Part shown: in pieces, positions 1 to 14,700 of the stretch
Layout of the letters: the number at the start of each line of letters is the position of its first letter
How positions within the stretch are numbered: the first letter of the stretch is position 1
NCBI RefSeq assembly: GCF_023343835.1
Contig: NC_064437.1
Coordinates: forward strand, 15,371,501 to 15,435,500
DNA length: 64,000 bases
From: Lagopus muta
Lineage: Eukaryota > Chordata > Aves > Galliformes > Phasianidae
Reading direction: 5' to 3'
Notes under the pieces: generated by a model
The model's database searches: none
The model's input: only the letters and a program-made list of their open reading frames with translations
Told to the model about the DNA's origin: nothing
Made by a program: the position numbers and the translations under genes

Positions 1-3000
1 CCAGCTGATCTCAGACCTAAACTTTTTTTGACTGAGGAGGAGATACTGAAAATTTTATGAACGATCCAGCTGCTGAGTGACTATTCTTGGAGTAGGAATT
101 TCCAGCTGGGCAGAAAAACCTCCTCCAGGCATAACTCATAAGACACGAGAATGGTGCCATGGGATGAAATAATTTTGTTTCTGCAAACAGCAATCTAACA
201 AGTCCGAACTACAAAAGTTAAAATCACAACAAGCAAAAAACCTTTGGTAATCTTAGCAGTGAACTCTATTGTCACATTTCTATTCAAATGAATTTATAAC
301 ACATAAAAAGCAAAAGAAATTGTTAAGAAGGAAGTTCTGCAAAGTTCTACTCCTAGCCTTTCAGGGAAGGAAGTGGCTGGTTGATGACCACAGCCCACAT
401 TTGCTTTCTCTCACATTGCCTGTCTTCTTAAAGAAATTGCTTGAGGATCTCTGGGAGCTCTGTCAGCTTGCTGGGGAATGGCAGAAGTCCACTTGCAGAA
501 CTTGGCTTTGCTTGTTGTCTAAGCTCTGTGTGAGTATTGGTGCTGAAGCTGTGTTCAATAGCTGAACATCTTTGTTCAGTAACTAGATATGACTATGTTG
601 AAGGTAGTTCATTATTAAAATAGTCTAAAGCTATATTACTACTGCAATAAATATATTTTAGAGAATTTGTGTGGTGAGCTGGAATAACTGCTATAGGATG
701 GCACATACAGCTCCAGCTTTGAAACACTCAGTGTTCATCCTGGCTGAGCACTCCAACTGATCAGTGATGGCCTATGTTGGACAGTAATTTTAGAAGCATG
801 AACTTATCTTCAGTAAAAAAGACAACCTGAGGGAACTATCTGGGACAGCAAAATTAATACTGCACTTGTCTGTAATACGTCCTACCGTTTATAGAAGTGA
901 CTTGGGCAAGTTAGCAGGACTCTCTCTGTCTTATCTAAACAATACCAGAACCCTTGCACCACAAATTCACAGTACTGAAGAAAGAATGAAGAAATTGAAG
1001 TTATCCGCTTGCATTGATTAAGTATTCTGAGCATTTATAAGTCTTTAAGTAGCCAAGATAAATGTTTTGGAACCCATTTCTAACAAACGATCAGTTAATT
1101 AGCTCTAAAGCAGAAATTCACAATTTCATTGTGGATACAACTGATAGTGCCTAAATCTAGCTGGAAGTGCGACCAGGTATCAACCTGCAGCAGCTTAAAA
1201 AAGTTACACAAGCTGACCTTAATATGTGTGACTATCGGGCTTTCACTGCAGAAATATATATATATTTCAATATCTTTTCTGTGCTGAAATCATGTCATTT
1301 ATATGCAAATCAGGCTATATTCTACAGCTGTTTCTTCTCTGCTGAAGCCATGGGAATTATTTGCACTTAATAAAGCCTCATAAATAGGTTTTGCCTCCAA
1401 ATGGGGGGGGTGGGGGGTGGGGGAGCAGCAAATATATCATAGCCATTTACAGTTACAAGCATCTTTTTATTTTGAAAGTTATATCCATCCCTTAATGGGA
1501 AGTTTCACAGTTATGAAAGAAACACTGTTACATTTATACAAACAAAATACCCTACCAGCCTGCAAAACAAAGTGTTTTACATTTTCCCCTATGGTCAGCC
1601 ATCTAAAATATAAAAACTGTTATGTAGCATGAACTAAAAGGAAAGTCTGTGTAATTGTTACATACTAGCTCCATGTCCTCTATTTTTTATACAGACAAAA
1701 ATCAAACAAATAAACAAAAACCCAACAAACCCAACAAACACCTTGCTAGTATATCTGGGCACTACTTCTATTTGAAAAAATATACACCAGCTTTATACAA
1801 AATACATCCACCTCACGTACTGATTTCTGCAAAACGTGCAACATTATCGCACACCACTGCTCAGATGCCTGCCAAGACCTGGCACATGGAAACAGTCAAT
1901 GTAAAAACTGCGGGAGGACAGACCCAGGAACAACCAGAGCACATCTCACATGACCAAATGAAACCAAATGAATGGCTCTCACTGTAGCAGTTTGCATACT
2001 AGAGTGAATTGGAAAGCAGCTCAACAGCTGATATAAAAAACCTGTGTCTGGACTTTGCATTCAGAACAGGACATGCAGTGCAGGACTGCAGGTTAATGCT
2101 AGCACAGCTTTCCCAGCCACTTCACAACCACAGCAAAGCAGAACAGTGATCAAAGAACTCGTAGAGCAGGAGACAAATAGTTCCTGCCTCCTCCTATTAC
2201 TCATGAGGTGCAGCTCAAGCCTACTTCATCTGAAAAAACCTGCCAAGAGCATACAGAGACCAGGAATTGTCTCTGGTAGAGAGGAGGCGGCTTAGAGGGA
2301 TACAATTTTCTCTCATTAGAGGTTTGAGGAACAAAGAATGGCAACATGGTTAAACAGGAGACCTTACCATCAGCTCTGCAGTGGCAGCCAATAAAGCCAA
2401 CAACTCTTCCAGCCCAAACTGAATTTCATCACTGCAAACTTAGCACAAAGTATACACCTCATTATATTCTTACGTAAACCTTCAATGAGATTTTAGTGCT
2501 CTACAGAAATTGAATTTTGCTCTTACTGAGTAGTTCTTCCTTCTCTATTTTTTGTTAAACAAAAGAGTGGGGGAAAAAAGGACATCCGTGAGTCTCATTT
2601 CATGGATACCTTTTAAAGATTGCACCAGTAGAACAACTGACCTACTGCTCTCGCTTCTACATATAAAGCAGAAGGGGTCAAGAGGTAAAGCATGGCACCC
2701 TTTCATTTAGATGAGAGACCACTAATTCCAGCATGATGGTGTCTTAGGGTTGTCATTTGTGCTCCACAAAATGAATGACTTTAATTATTTTCAGATGCAT
2801 ATTGGTTCAATTCAGCGGTTTCTGTTCAATCTTCATTATTGTTAATCGCCTTTACGAGCACCAGCTTTTATATCTCACTTAAGTAAGAACAAGTCCAAAA
2901 AAGTAAGATTCCTACTTGCCACAACTTTCATTATTATTTTAACAATTACTGTACAGTTTAACTCATTGAAGTGCTCAAATATATGAAAGAATTCCATGTA

Positions 3001-5200
3001 ATTTAAATGAACACGAGACAAGATGCATACTCTTGTCACTGTACATTTGCAGTAATCCACATGCTATAAACTTACCTTATACAGAAACGTGTCTGGCAAC
3101 ATGTTTAAACACTATATATACTTTTCTGCTAGTAATTTTTGATCATGTCTTTTGAGTGCATATTGCATTTTCTTAAAGCACAGACACAGCTGACCTTACT
3201 TTATATTTTGAAACCAATACATTTGATAGGAAAAGGAAGCATATAAGGAAGACGAAGTTAAATTAAAAGCAGGTATGAGCATGTATTTTATTACAGAGTA
3301 TCAGACAAGTAAGACAGTAAAATCTGACTTCTTGTCACACTGAACTTTCTTTCATGGCTCCACTGTGGGAAACAGTATTTTTATAACATACCTTTTATAG
3401 AATCATCCACAGAATAAAATCAGTGACATTCTGAAAGAACTACTTATACAATTCAAATGATTCAAACTCAAGTCACTTATTTAATGTTACAACACTATGC
3501 AAAATTAAAAAAATAACAAGATCCCCTCATCCCCCTCCACAACATTTTTATTTAAGTCAGTATTTTATCAATGGGAAGCAGCTGAATGAAACAATCTTAC
3601 AGTGAATTTAATTAGTATATTTTATCATCAACGAGGCACCTCAAAGGAAGCTGCATGCAGCAAAATCAGTGGGGCACAGCCATCTTTTGCTGTCCAGAAA
3701 TAGGACCATTCAACATAGAAAAATAACATCCTTATGGGGGTAAAAGAGCCCAAGCACCTCGTTTATGCAAGAGAAGCAATATTTATTTAATTTACTATTT
3801 AGAGCACAGCAGCTTTTCCGCACTAACTGCACATAGTCACTTTCATCATCACATAATTTGATGGTTCCACTAGAGAGTAATTCAGCCCACTTACAATCTG
3901 AATCCTCTTCTAACACTGCCTGCCTCTTTTAGGGCAAACTGGTAAACAAGGTTTACAACCTTTAGATTATTCAGTTATATGACTGAAATTAGAGAGCTCT
4001 TAATAGCTTTGTCTATGCACTCCTTTTGGGGCAAGAGTAGGATTTTGGTCCCCGAGTCGTTCATATCTAGCATCTGCAGAGAAACACCAGAGTTCCTGCT
4101 ATGGAAATCAGAGATGGTTTGGAGGAGGTAAACTCTGCTTTTTACGTGTCATAACACGTGACTAAGATTTGCTTACCTGGGACTGCTGGTCTAAACACAG
4201 CACTAGTAGAGTAACTGTGAGTTACCTCTATTTGAATGTTTTAATTTAAAAAATAAACAAAAAAATAACAAGGGGGAAAAAAACCCAAAAAAGCAACAAG
4301 AAAGCCCATACAAACAATCCAACCTTGAATAGATATTTCTAATTCTGCAGTCAGTTGTCCACATAAGTTGTGAAGCATAGTCACTGTGTATCAGAATACA
4401 GTTATTGCCAGGGAAATACACTATGGTTATCAGTTTTGATCTTCCAACTATTATGATTTGAAAAATGGAACAATAAGAAAAAAGATGTTACCATATGAAA
4501 AAATCATTCCTTCTCGAGACAGTGAACACTTGTACCACCAAACTGGTTCTCTGAAAGTGACTTATACTGTAAAGAGACATCAAGCTAATGCGAATAATAA
4601 ATTAAAACAACAACAAATAAACTACTTATCTTTGAAATAATGTTTTTTCATTAGTGTTCAACATTATTATAAAGGCACTGCAGTATTGAATATATTTTCT
4701 GAAGTGTTGCCAGTAACAATAGCACATTTTTGTAATTTTCCAAGTAAGATATGTAGGCGGATGGCTTCCTATGAAAAATAGTCAGGAATTGATCTTAGAA
4801 ACCATATGCAATGTACTTCAAAAAGCCTTGAAAGTATTGAAGTGCATTTACTATAGTGTGTTCTGACTATGGATGAAATTAGAAGTTAAAATCCAGATGA
4901 AGAGAATATCATATTTTTCTATCCAATGAACATGCGATGTTTATTGTTCAAACACGAGAGCTGTAAGAAGATAGCCAAATCCAGTACCTGGTTGCCTAAG
5001 TATTGAGATGTGTAGAGATGCATACAGGTCTTTTTTATGAGATCAAGTACCAAAGTGAACAGTTAAATACAGCTTTAGAATACTTTTTATAGACATTAAA
5101 TAACTGTTCTGTTGAGATCTAGGACAGATGCTAACATGATGGAAGTTGCAGCTGTTTTTTTTAAACAAGCTGGTAGTACTATCAGAAGGAGTAACAGCCT
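1..5200. other. 3' flank of HFM1, no gene seen
   Basis: AT-rich sequence with only short, compositionally random frames (longest 110 codons, Lys/Asn/Thr-rich). I found no convincing exon, RNA gene or mobile element apart from the G-run cluster. Confidence 0.6.
1401..1425. repeat. G-run cluster
   Basis: Runs of eight, six, two and five G with single T interruptions. The run pattern could form a G-quadruplex in single-stranded DNA. Confidence 0.8.
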
Positions 5201-5225
5201 AGAGTAACTTACTATTCCATCACTC

Positions 5226-5533
5226 TTTATTTTAAATCCAACTGTTTAACAGAATCAGAAAAACTCAGCGTTAAAAAACTGACAAACAAAATAAAAAAGC
5301 TTTACGAAATTTCCAAGGAAACAGTTTTTCATTCATTTAAACAGTACTTAGGAGCAGGCCATGTAATTAATAGCTTACAGCGTCAGCATGAGAGCTCCTC
5401 TGACACATTCCTATGTTGTTTCTTTCCATCCTGAAAGCAATGAGGTCAACAAATGGAAATGTAAGGAATTTTCAAAATGAGATAACGTACCCAAATTCCA
5501 TTAAATAAACAACAACTTTTTCTTTTTTTTAAT
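5226..5533 (-). terminator. Candidate polyadenylation signals for HFM1
   Basis: On the minus strand an ATTAAA lies at 5533-5528 and an AATAAA at 5231-5226, about 190 and 490 bases past the HFM1 stop. Either could direct cleavage. No transcript evidence is available here. Confidence 0.35.
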
Positions 5534-5637
5534 ATGTAATGATCTACTGTATGGCAGTAATCCCATTACTGGTAAATAGCTGCAAAACAGAGAAGAAATT
5601 CTTTTAGTAGTATCTGAAAGTTTGGAAAAATAAGTGT

Positions 5638-5696
5638 TTTTTTTTTCTTTCTTTCTTTTTTTTTTTTTTCTTTCTTTCTTTTCTTTTTTTTTTTTT
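5638..5696. repeat. T-rich simple repeat in the HFM1 3' UTR
   Basis: An almost pure T/CTTT tract on the plus strand, A-rich on the transcript, begins about 25 bases after the HFM1 stop codon. Confidence 0.9.
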
Positions 5697-5719
5697 AAAC
5701 ACTTACAATATATTCTGTT

Positions 5720-5786
5720 TTAAAATATGTCATCAAGTAGTCCAAGTAAAGGCTTGACATCACTGGTCTCATCATCAGGAAGACAT
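5720..5786 (-). CDS. HFM1: HFM1 coding exon 37, C-terminus and stop
   Basis: It encodes [20 protein letters not shown] followed by Phe and TAA, matching human HPDDEADEMKSLLGIFDGIF. The acceptor is TTCATTAG. The 3' UTR begins at 5719. Confidence 0.95.
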
Positions 5787-8700
5787 CTAATGAATATTGA
5801 GCAAAATAAAATAAAATTAGGTACAGTACCTAAAAACTTATGAAATAAAAAACACTATTCAAAATATTTTCTTCCTAAGAATAGTTAACTGGTAGTACTA
5901 CCATGCAAATTCATCTTTTGAAAATGAATTTGTAGTGAATCAACAAATTGCCATGGAGAACTAAGCACTTCACACTTAGACAATACAATAATACATACAA
6001 CTTCTTATTACCTAGGTTCCATTTCTTCTTTCTGCTCCTTCATGAAAATAAAAAAATTCTCTTTCCTAGTGAATTTGGAAGAGTCTGGGATTATGTTTGA
6101 AATTGAAGAATATTCTATTTTTTCCAGCTCTTGTGAAAGATTTGAATGTTTGTTTTCTTGAGAAGGGAACTGCAAGGTAAATGTTAAAATGTTAAAAAGA
6201 ACTGCAGGATGGGTTCTTGTAGTCTTGGTTCTTTGTGACGCCAACATCACGCTGAACACAGAAGGCATGCTTGTTCAGAGTTTGGACAACACAGATAGGT
6301 TCAGAAATTCTGTATGTTCAATTCAATTCACATGTCAGATATGATAAATACATTTTCATATGGAAGACTAATTTAATTACTGGAAATCCTGTTATAGAAA
6401 CATTTTCACTTACCGTATTTACATGTCCACTCTGTACAGATAATTCCACTTTTGATGAGCTATTAAACACAGAGAGAACTGAGTTCTGAATACTGGTATC
6501 ACTTTGTAATAGGCAAGAGCTGAAAATGCCAAGTGTAGAAAACGAAGTTATTTTTACATAAGTGCAAAATGGCTTACTTTTCAGTTCAGCATTTTCCCTC
6601 CACACCTAAATAAAAAGTCATTTCAAATTAGTCAGCAATTCCTATTGTTTTAAAATTGAAATTTCACTCCATGCTCTCAGTAAACAATCTTCTACATATC
6701 CAGTTATGCATGTGAACACTGAACTGTGAACATAAGTAATGTAAAATATAGATAATTTTAAAAATGAATAAAATTGCAATAAATTATATAATGCTTACTC
6801 TTCTGAAATGTCACTTGTGGCTTCACTTGTTGAGTACTTGTGAAGCAATTCATGCTCATCTGAAATGTGAAAGCAGGTATTTTCACGTTCCATTTAAGAA
6901 TCAAACTTTTAAACCAGCCACCAAACAACAAAAAAACACTGCAAATGTTTTACATATCATAAATAATAAATATCTACGTGCCCCAGCAGGAATAGTCCTC
7001 AGGCCAGAGCTGCAGCCTGTGGAAAAGAGCCTGTGGTGGAGCTGCCACCCATGGGGATGCATGCTGGAGCACCATGCTCCTTGAAGGATGGGCCTCATGA
7101 TATGCAGCCATGTTGGAGCAGTGCTTGGTGAACTGCAACTTATGGGAAGCCCACAGATCGATTTGGGAAGGAAGGCATCCTATGGGAGGGGCCCCACATG
7201 GTGAAGAAGGAAAGAGTGATCGTTGTGGAGCGGCAGAGACAAAGCATTGGGACTGACTCCCGCTCCTCTGCACCACTCAGGAAGAGAAGTAGAAGAGGAT
7301 GGATGAGGGGAAGGTGTTTAGTTTGCTTTTTCTTCTTACTGCTCTAGATTGTTATCAATAAATATATATATAAAAATAAAAATCTTTTGCTGAGTCTATT
7401 CTGACCATGACATAATTGGAGAATGATCTCCCCTTCCTTATTCCAGCCCATGAGGTCCTTTTCATCATATTTTCTCTCCCTTTTCTGTTGAGGAAGCGGA
7501 GTGAAAGTATGGAGGAGCTGAGCTATCTGATGTATTTAATTACCATAATCCTGTAAAATAATTTGTACACAGAATTTGTACATAATCTTACCTAATTCTC
7601 TACTGAAAAGGTTGCTAGCAACTACTAATACTTCATCATCAAGATCATCCCAAACGTCATCTCTCAGTTCAGCATTCACACCCAAAGCATCTGAAAAAAA
7701 GATCAGCTTTTAGCTGTATCAGTCAAGTGACGCATGAAAGACTCTTTTTTACACCATTGTCTCTCAGCTTTTCTCACACACACTGAATGATTCAAAGAGA
7801 AAGCTGTAATCCATGGACAAGTGCAATAGAAACTGCTCTGTTTTAAGACCAGTTCTTCAATCTATTGAAAGGACTGTCACATATGCGCTTTTTCATCAGC
7901 ATTACTTTGAGATAAGTTTTCAAGCATTTCCAAGCATTATTAAGATTTTTAATTAAAGTGAGATACTTGATGTTTGAAAATACACTGTTTTCTGGTGCAC
8001 AGTCAACTTCCTTCACTTTCTCTCCCTTTGTTTTGTTCTCTTTCTTCATCACCAATCCAATTCTCTGCTTTTTACCCACCTCCCTCCTCAACCTCCCCTC
8101 TAGCACCAGAAAGTGTTTTGCTTTGTTGCCACAGTCCCAGTATAGTAAAAGAACTCTGATCTAGATATTCCTTGCAACACAGGGGAAGCAGGACAGGCTG
8201 AAATAAAAAATACTGTTCAAGAGACACCAGAAAGCACCCGGAAGGCACTTCTATTGTAATTCTGAGAATGCAAAGTCAGCGTGGTGCACGACTGCAGACA
8301 TACACACAGTTTAAAATACCTAACTATAGGTTACTACAATTTCACAGCATATTCTCAATTTCCTGCATTTATTTATACAGAATGGAAACATACCATATTA
8401 GAGACATAGTTGATCCCACATAAATCATAGAATTTGGGGCCTTATCTCACTAAAATTATTTCTGGTGCATTTTTAAAGTGTAGCTGGCCCAATTTATATG
8501 GCTAAGGTTATGTTTTCTGGTACTACTCAATCAAGATGGTTTTCAGTTGGCAATATTTTCCCTTGATGCTGTATGATTTGCTTCAAGATTACACAGCTAT
8601 AATGATACCAGAATATTCACCTGTCTTTCTGTGAGTTTATCCTTACAACACAATCATATCACATACTAACCGGCTCACACAGCTACTGATGATATAGCAA

Positions 8701-11700
8701 CAGTTTCCATCTGAAGACTAAGGTAAAAAATATATTTATTTAGCAGGTGGTGAGTACACGGGCAAATCTTTAGTATTAATTTAAAGGAATATTCCATCCT
8801 CAAGATATTTGGTAAAAATGATATGATATAGTACAGTTGCTATCACTTAAGGCAGCGTGAGCCAAAAATACATATATCAGTCTACCTCAACAGTGTTTCT
8901 TATATGCATGAGTGTGATCTAAATGTTGGATCTGCTACTTAACCAACAGACAATCAAAACCTGACTCATGTAACTCTGCAGTCACCAAGTAGAATGGTAA
9001 AGGGCGTGCATTAAGGAGAGCACCATGGTTATATACTAATAACAAAGACTGATCATTTAACCTCACATAAAAAAACTTTAATGCCCTTTCCAATGAAAGA
9101 TAAGTAGAAAGAATTTTTTCTTTTTTCTAGATAGTGATGTTTTACTGGTTATGGACAAAAGCTCCTATTTCATCAACTTCTTCCAGTAGAGAAGGAAAGA
9201 AGAAGAGATGTAGAGACACAGGTAAAATGCCTTTCATACTGCAAGTGTCTTCAGTGGAAATACCTTGCATAAAGTATTTAGTTTTGTACTCTCATATTTG
9301 AAATTCATTCTCGTATTTGAAATTCATCATCATTGTTTTATTTAGAGATATATGACTTAGATCTACAGTTGCGTTTCTTACTGATTTTAGAAAGAAAGCC
9401 AATTAAGGCCACACTATTTCCCTGTACTGGGTGCTGTAGAGATTTCAGCAAGTTTCAGTTTACACACAAGGTACGCTCAACACAAAACAACAAATGTTAT
9501 GATTTCAAACATGAGTCATAACTTACCACTCTTTCCATAGTCCCAGGACTGGAATTGTTTTTGAGATCTTCCTAAGTTATTAAAACTATCTACCTGGTCC
9601 ACTGAATGTGATGAAAATGACTCTTCATTTCCAGACCTATTTAAAACAAAACAAAACACTGACATGTCAGTGGAACTCATGAAGAAAGCTGCAACAAAGA
9701 AGAATTTTATTCAGAAAACAGGCACTAGTTAAAATAGAACTACTACTTAAATATATTAATTATTGTTATTTATATTCATTAGTACCTTGATGATGCTGGC
9801 ATCAAAGATTTGGGTGTAAAAACAAATTGTTTGAGATCCACACTTTGAGCCTGATTTAACATCTGCATCTAAAGAAAGCAGGTTATTGTAATCAATGAGA
9901 CAAAGACTGAAAAATGTTTTTTAACAATCTGAATTACATCATTAATATTCTATCAAGCTGGCATATTTTTTAAAAATTGCACATTATATCTTTCTGGCAT
10001 TTAGTTACCTCTTGGGATCTCTTAGAAAAAGGTTTTTTTAGTCAGCAATATTTTCCCTTGATGCTGTACGATACTTCTCAAGATTACACAGCTATAGTAA
10101 TACCATACTGAATTACATGCTTCTATTACAGTTATCCAAAAAGCCAGACTAGGTATCAATAACTTTGTCTATATGAGCTGCAGGCTAATCATTCTTCTCT
10201 ATTACAAACAAGCAAACATTAAAAACATGGAGAGAACTGCATCCCGGGAAGTACTCCAAACATCAGTGGAACGTCTCAAAGATTCCCGTACCTTTATAAC
10301 CTTTCTACTTCTTCACTTTTTGCATTCCATGCAGACAATCTTGCAAGTTTGTATTTCCTTATGAGAGGAAATACATACAAACACAAAACAGATTAAAAAA
10401 AATAATGCAGATGTTGACTGTATTCAAACAAACCTTTAACCGCTTTACTGGGGGTACAGACGAAGTAGAGTTCCTGCTCCTTAAATCAGCCAGGTACAAA
10501 CTAAACTTTGAATCTCCACTCATCTCAGACTTTGGGAGTACTCCAGTTTTACCTGAGAAAGGGTATTATAACAATCTTCAATTAGTTTAAAAGGGATAAA
10601 TCACAATAATTTCCTAATCAATGGATATTCTGCCACTAAGTTTGGATGTCTTCTATTAAGAGATACTAAAGATTTAAGACACTAATATTTACACGAGAGG
10701 TCAAGCTTGACAGTTCTCTTAAATCATATGCTAGATGATCTGAAAACATTAATAGCCATTGTAATCTCTATAAAAGTTATATTAACAAAATGTGGATTTT
10801 TTTTTGTTTGCCTTTTTAGCAAAAACGTATGCCTGAGTTGCTTGTGTCATTGCTGTTAATGTAGACATTGGTATAAACAGAACTACTGTAAATTATATCA
10901 TCAAAAAGTAACAGAAATAACGTATTTAATGAAACTCACAGCACTCATGTCCACACACATCTTTATTTTTACAGCGGTGGTTACATTCTCTGTTACTGTA
11001 TTTCTTATAGGTATTTTCTTCTTTACATCTGCTTCCTAGATGAATGGAATACCAAAGTGCTCATTTTTTATTTTGTATGCATTGCTGAGAGAGTTCCTCG
11101 TGCAGTGTAGGATGGGCTAAAATAGTCTGGATCCCTAGAATTTTGTTGCCTTCAACAGAATATTGAGCTGCCCTAGCACTATAACTGGAAACAAATTAAC
11201 AAACACTATGAAGAAACAGAGGCTCTATTTCCAAAATCAAACAGCAATATTAGATAGCAAGCTCACAATATTTTTCTAACTTTCAAATTCAAAGAATTGC
11301 ATAGTAGTACTTGATAAGCAGAAACAGTAAAGCAGTAGCATTACATATTTGTTATAGTTGAGAACTAAACAATATGGATAAAAGAGATCTAAGTTTCTAC
11401 TGAACAGAAAATTCAGCTTTCTGTTGACTTTGGAATTAGCCAGATGCTGTGATATCATTGCTTACCTGTCTCCACTTTTGCTGCTGGTAGGCTTTGTGCT
11501 GTGCCAGAAGATGTATCAACAGAAGACTCAGCTTTCCATTTATTTGTAACTACTTTACTTCCCACTGCTCTTGGTGTTAAGTAGAAGGCTGTATATGTTT
11601 GCTGTATATCAAGGCCAACTTTGAAAAAAAGAAAAAGTATTTCAAACTGCTATGAACTATTTCTTGAACTACTGATTATTTCCACTTTTCTGAAGAGTTC

Positions 11701-14700
11701 AAGGAAGGAATCTTTAACAAAGACCATGGAAATTTGTTAGGAATATGGAACATTAAAAGCAAGCTTATTATTTGAATGGATTTATTGTAGACAATGTTTA
11801 AAAAAAAATCGCACATCTTCAGAAATTAATGCCATCACTACTATGTGAGTAATACAGCTGTACTGTACAGAATACATTATTGCCATTAATAAAAACTTTC
11901 CTGTATTGTCGTAGAACCAGGTTTACTTGCAGTGCAGGTATAATTTCCTGTAAAACTGCACTATACTCTATATTCTAACACTATAATCTAACTTACGTGA
12001 CTGCAGCTTTGCACTGACAAAGAAGTGAAATGACAATGTTAGTAGAATTTTTTTATTTGAAAGCTAATTGTTTTCAGTTTTAACAAAACCAAGCTTGGTA
12101 ACAGACTATGAGAGATAACAGTTACAAAAAAAGAGAGTATTTTGGACTTCAATTAGGCAAATATTACTGAAAAACAAGGCAGACTTTTCAAAAAATGTGA
12201 GATTTTCTTAATGTATGAAACAGATGCAGACTGAAGTAAGAAGGCACTAAGAAAACTTGCTTTTAATGTAACTTCAGTGTTGCCAATGGGACAATTTCAG
12301 AAATATTAACATTTTTTCCTCTTCAAGATTTATTGCACTCAGTACAACTTGTAGATAGCAAAATATTAATAAAATTACAACTCTTTCTCCATCTCATTTA
12401 TTTGGAAAACACTTCTTCCTGCCTGAGACACAGGTTTGAACGCAGGAGTAAGTATTATTCTAGGCTGAATTATTGTGATTGTCTTAATATTTAATGGTTT
12501 CCTGGAGGAAACAAATATATTTCAGTTAATCTGGCATGGAGAAATATTTTTAATACTGGAGCAGGATGAAGAATTTACTGCAGCCAGTTCAATTTTTAAC
12601 ATAGTTAAATTGTGTGTTTGAAATATCATTACTGTTCCTCATCTACTCCTGTAGCTTCAGCTTCATGGAAACTGGCACTGAGGGAACAAATGTTGAAATC
12701 TTCACACCTTAAGAAACAACACTTTTCATTGTAGAAGTTTCATGCTACTAAAGAGGAGATGGATCTGCATCAATACATTTTATATGCAAAATTCAAAGAA
12801 CAGAAAACCTCACCATTTGCAAATACAGTTCTTCCCTGTGCAAGTAACCTATAAAGCTGATAGATTCATCCAACTTAAAGGTAATGTGAAAAAGAAAATT
12901 TTAAATTGCCTTAACTGAGCAAAATTCTCTCTCAAGAACAGTTTTGTTTGAGAACGTTAATATCCTACTAAGTAAATGGATTTGTAATTAGGGCAGATAG
13001 GTAATACTCAACACTATAGAAAGAACAGAATTTGTTTTCCAGTTGATTATATTTTGATCTGATGTAAAGTGTTTTAATAACATATTTTATATCTTATGCA
13101 GATGTTTTTCTATTATAAGTATGTTAATTAACTCACCATAGTCAGAACTAATTAAATTTATACTAATGTCATCTGATTTAAGAGCTCTTTTCACTTCAAT
13201 TTTCTTCATCCAATTTCCAGTTTTCAGCAGCACAGAATCCCTGCAATACATCAGTAAAGCTTCATGAGATATGGTCAGTGAAAACAAGACTGCATACAAG
13301 ACTGTATCAGTAATTATGTAAAGGTTATTGAACCTTTCAATTCTATATCATCTATGGTCTTAAGCCACGATCCTGCAGATCAGTTTCAGTTCTGCCAAAA
13401 TTCTGTCAGACAGTGGCCAGGACTCTTGTGTAGATCATGCAGTTACAAATGACTTTGTCTCTTTTTCCATTTGCTCCAAACATAAGTTATCTAACTAGAA
13501 AGTTTAATTTCATCTCTGACACAGAAACAGTTGTGACAATCATATTACTAAAGAAAGATTGCTAATACTCATAAGTAACAAGTTGAGAAGATATATATGT
13601 ATTTTAAGATATTTTACATATTTTGACTGTCAAAGATTTCTACAACATGGCATCACTGCTGTCCAGATATTTACACACACCCTCTGTGCTGACATGCGTG
13701 TAAGCATGTTTTTCTTTTTCTTTTTCTTTGTATTGAGTTGTGCAGTATTTTAGGAGACAACTGAGTAACTACAGGATAAAGACTAATATGTGCATAAATA
13801 GAAAGTATTGCAAAAACTGCAAGACAAAAAAGGAATAAATGGCAACAAACTCAAAAGATGAAAAAAACTGCTTATACATACATTATTTTCTGAATAAAAA
13901 TTACTTGATTGTCAGCATCTCCTACAACCAACGTAACATAGTGAAAGTCTGATGCTGTTCTCCTTGTCTGTAGCTGCTCAAAGTTTGTCAATATGGTGGT
14001 TACTAAAATTTCAGCCATTGTATCACTGTATTTTGGAAGCTAGGAAAAGATTATATACAAGATGACATAACAGCTAAAATATGTGAAGTAAAACATACAT
14101 CCTTCCATAAATTTTTTAATGTTGATACAACCACAAAAGCTCAATTTGAGCAATTTGCAATACAGTTTCTATGTAGTTTAGACTCCTAGACACTCCTATA
14201 TGTCCAGGTGGAGGCCAGCCACGAGTGGTGTCCCTCAGAAACCCTCCTCAGGACCAGCGCTCTTCAACATCTTTACCAACAGACAGTGGGATTGAGTGCA
14301 CCCTCAGCAAGTTCACTGATGACACCAAACTGAGTGGTGCAATTGACACAGGAGAAGGAGGGACCTGCACTGGCTTGAAAAGTGGGCTTGTGTGAACCTA
14401 ATGCGACTCAACAAGGTCAAGTGCAAGGTCAAGACTCTCATACTTGAGTCGGGGCAATCCCAGAAATGGGTAAAGACTGGGAGAAGAACTCACAGAAAGC
14501 AGCCATGTGGAGAAGGAACTGAGAGTCCTGGTGAACAAAAAGCTGGACAGTAGCATGCACTTGCACCCCAGAAGGCTAATTGTACCCTGGATTGCATCAA
14601 AAGGGGGGTGTCCAGCAGGGCAAAGGGAGTGATTGCTTCCATCTACTCTGTACTTATGAGGCCCTACCTGCAATACCATGTCCAGGCCTGGAGTCCCCAC

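Noticed and set aside
1655-1987. A 110-codon plus-strand frame
   Set aside because: Lys/Asn/Thr-rich low-complexity composition, no splice support and no recognisable motif.
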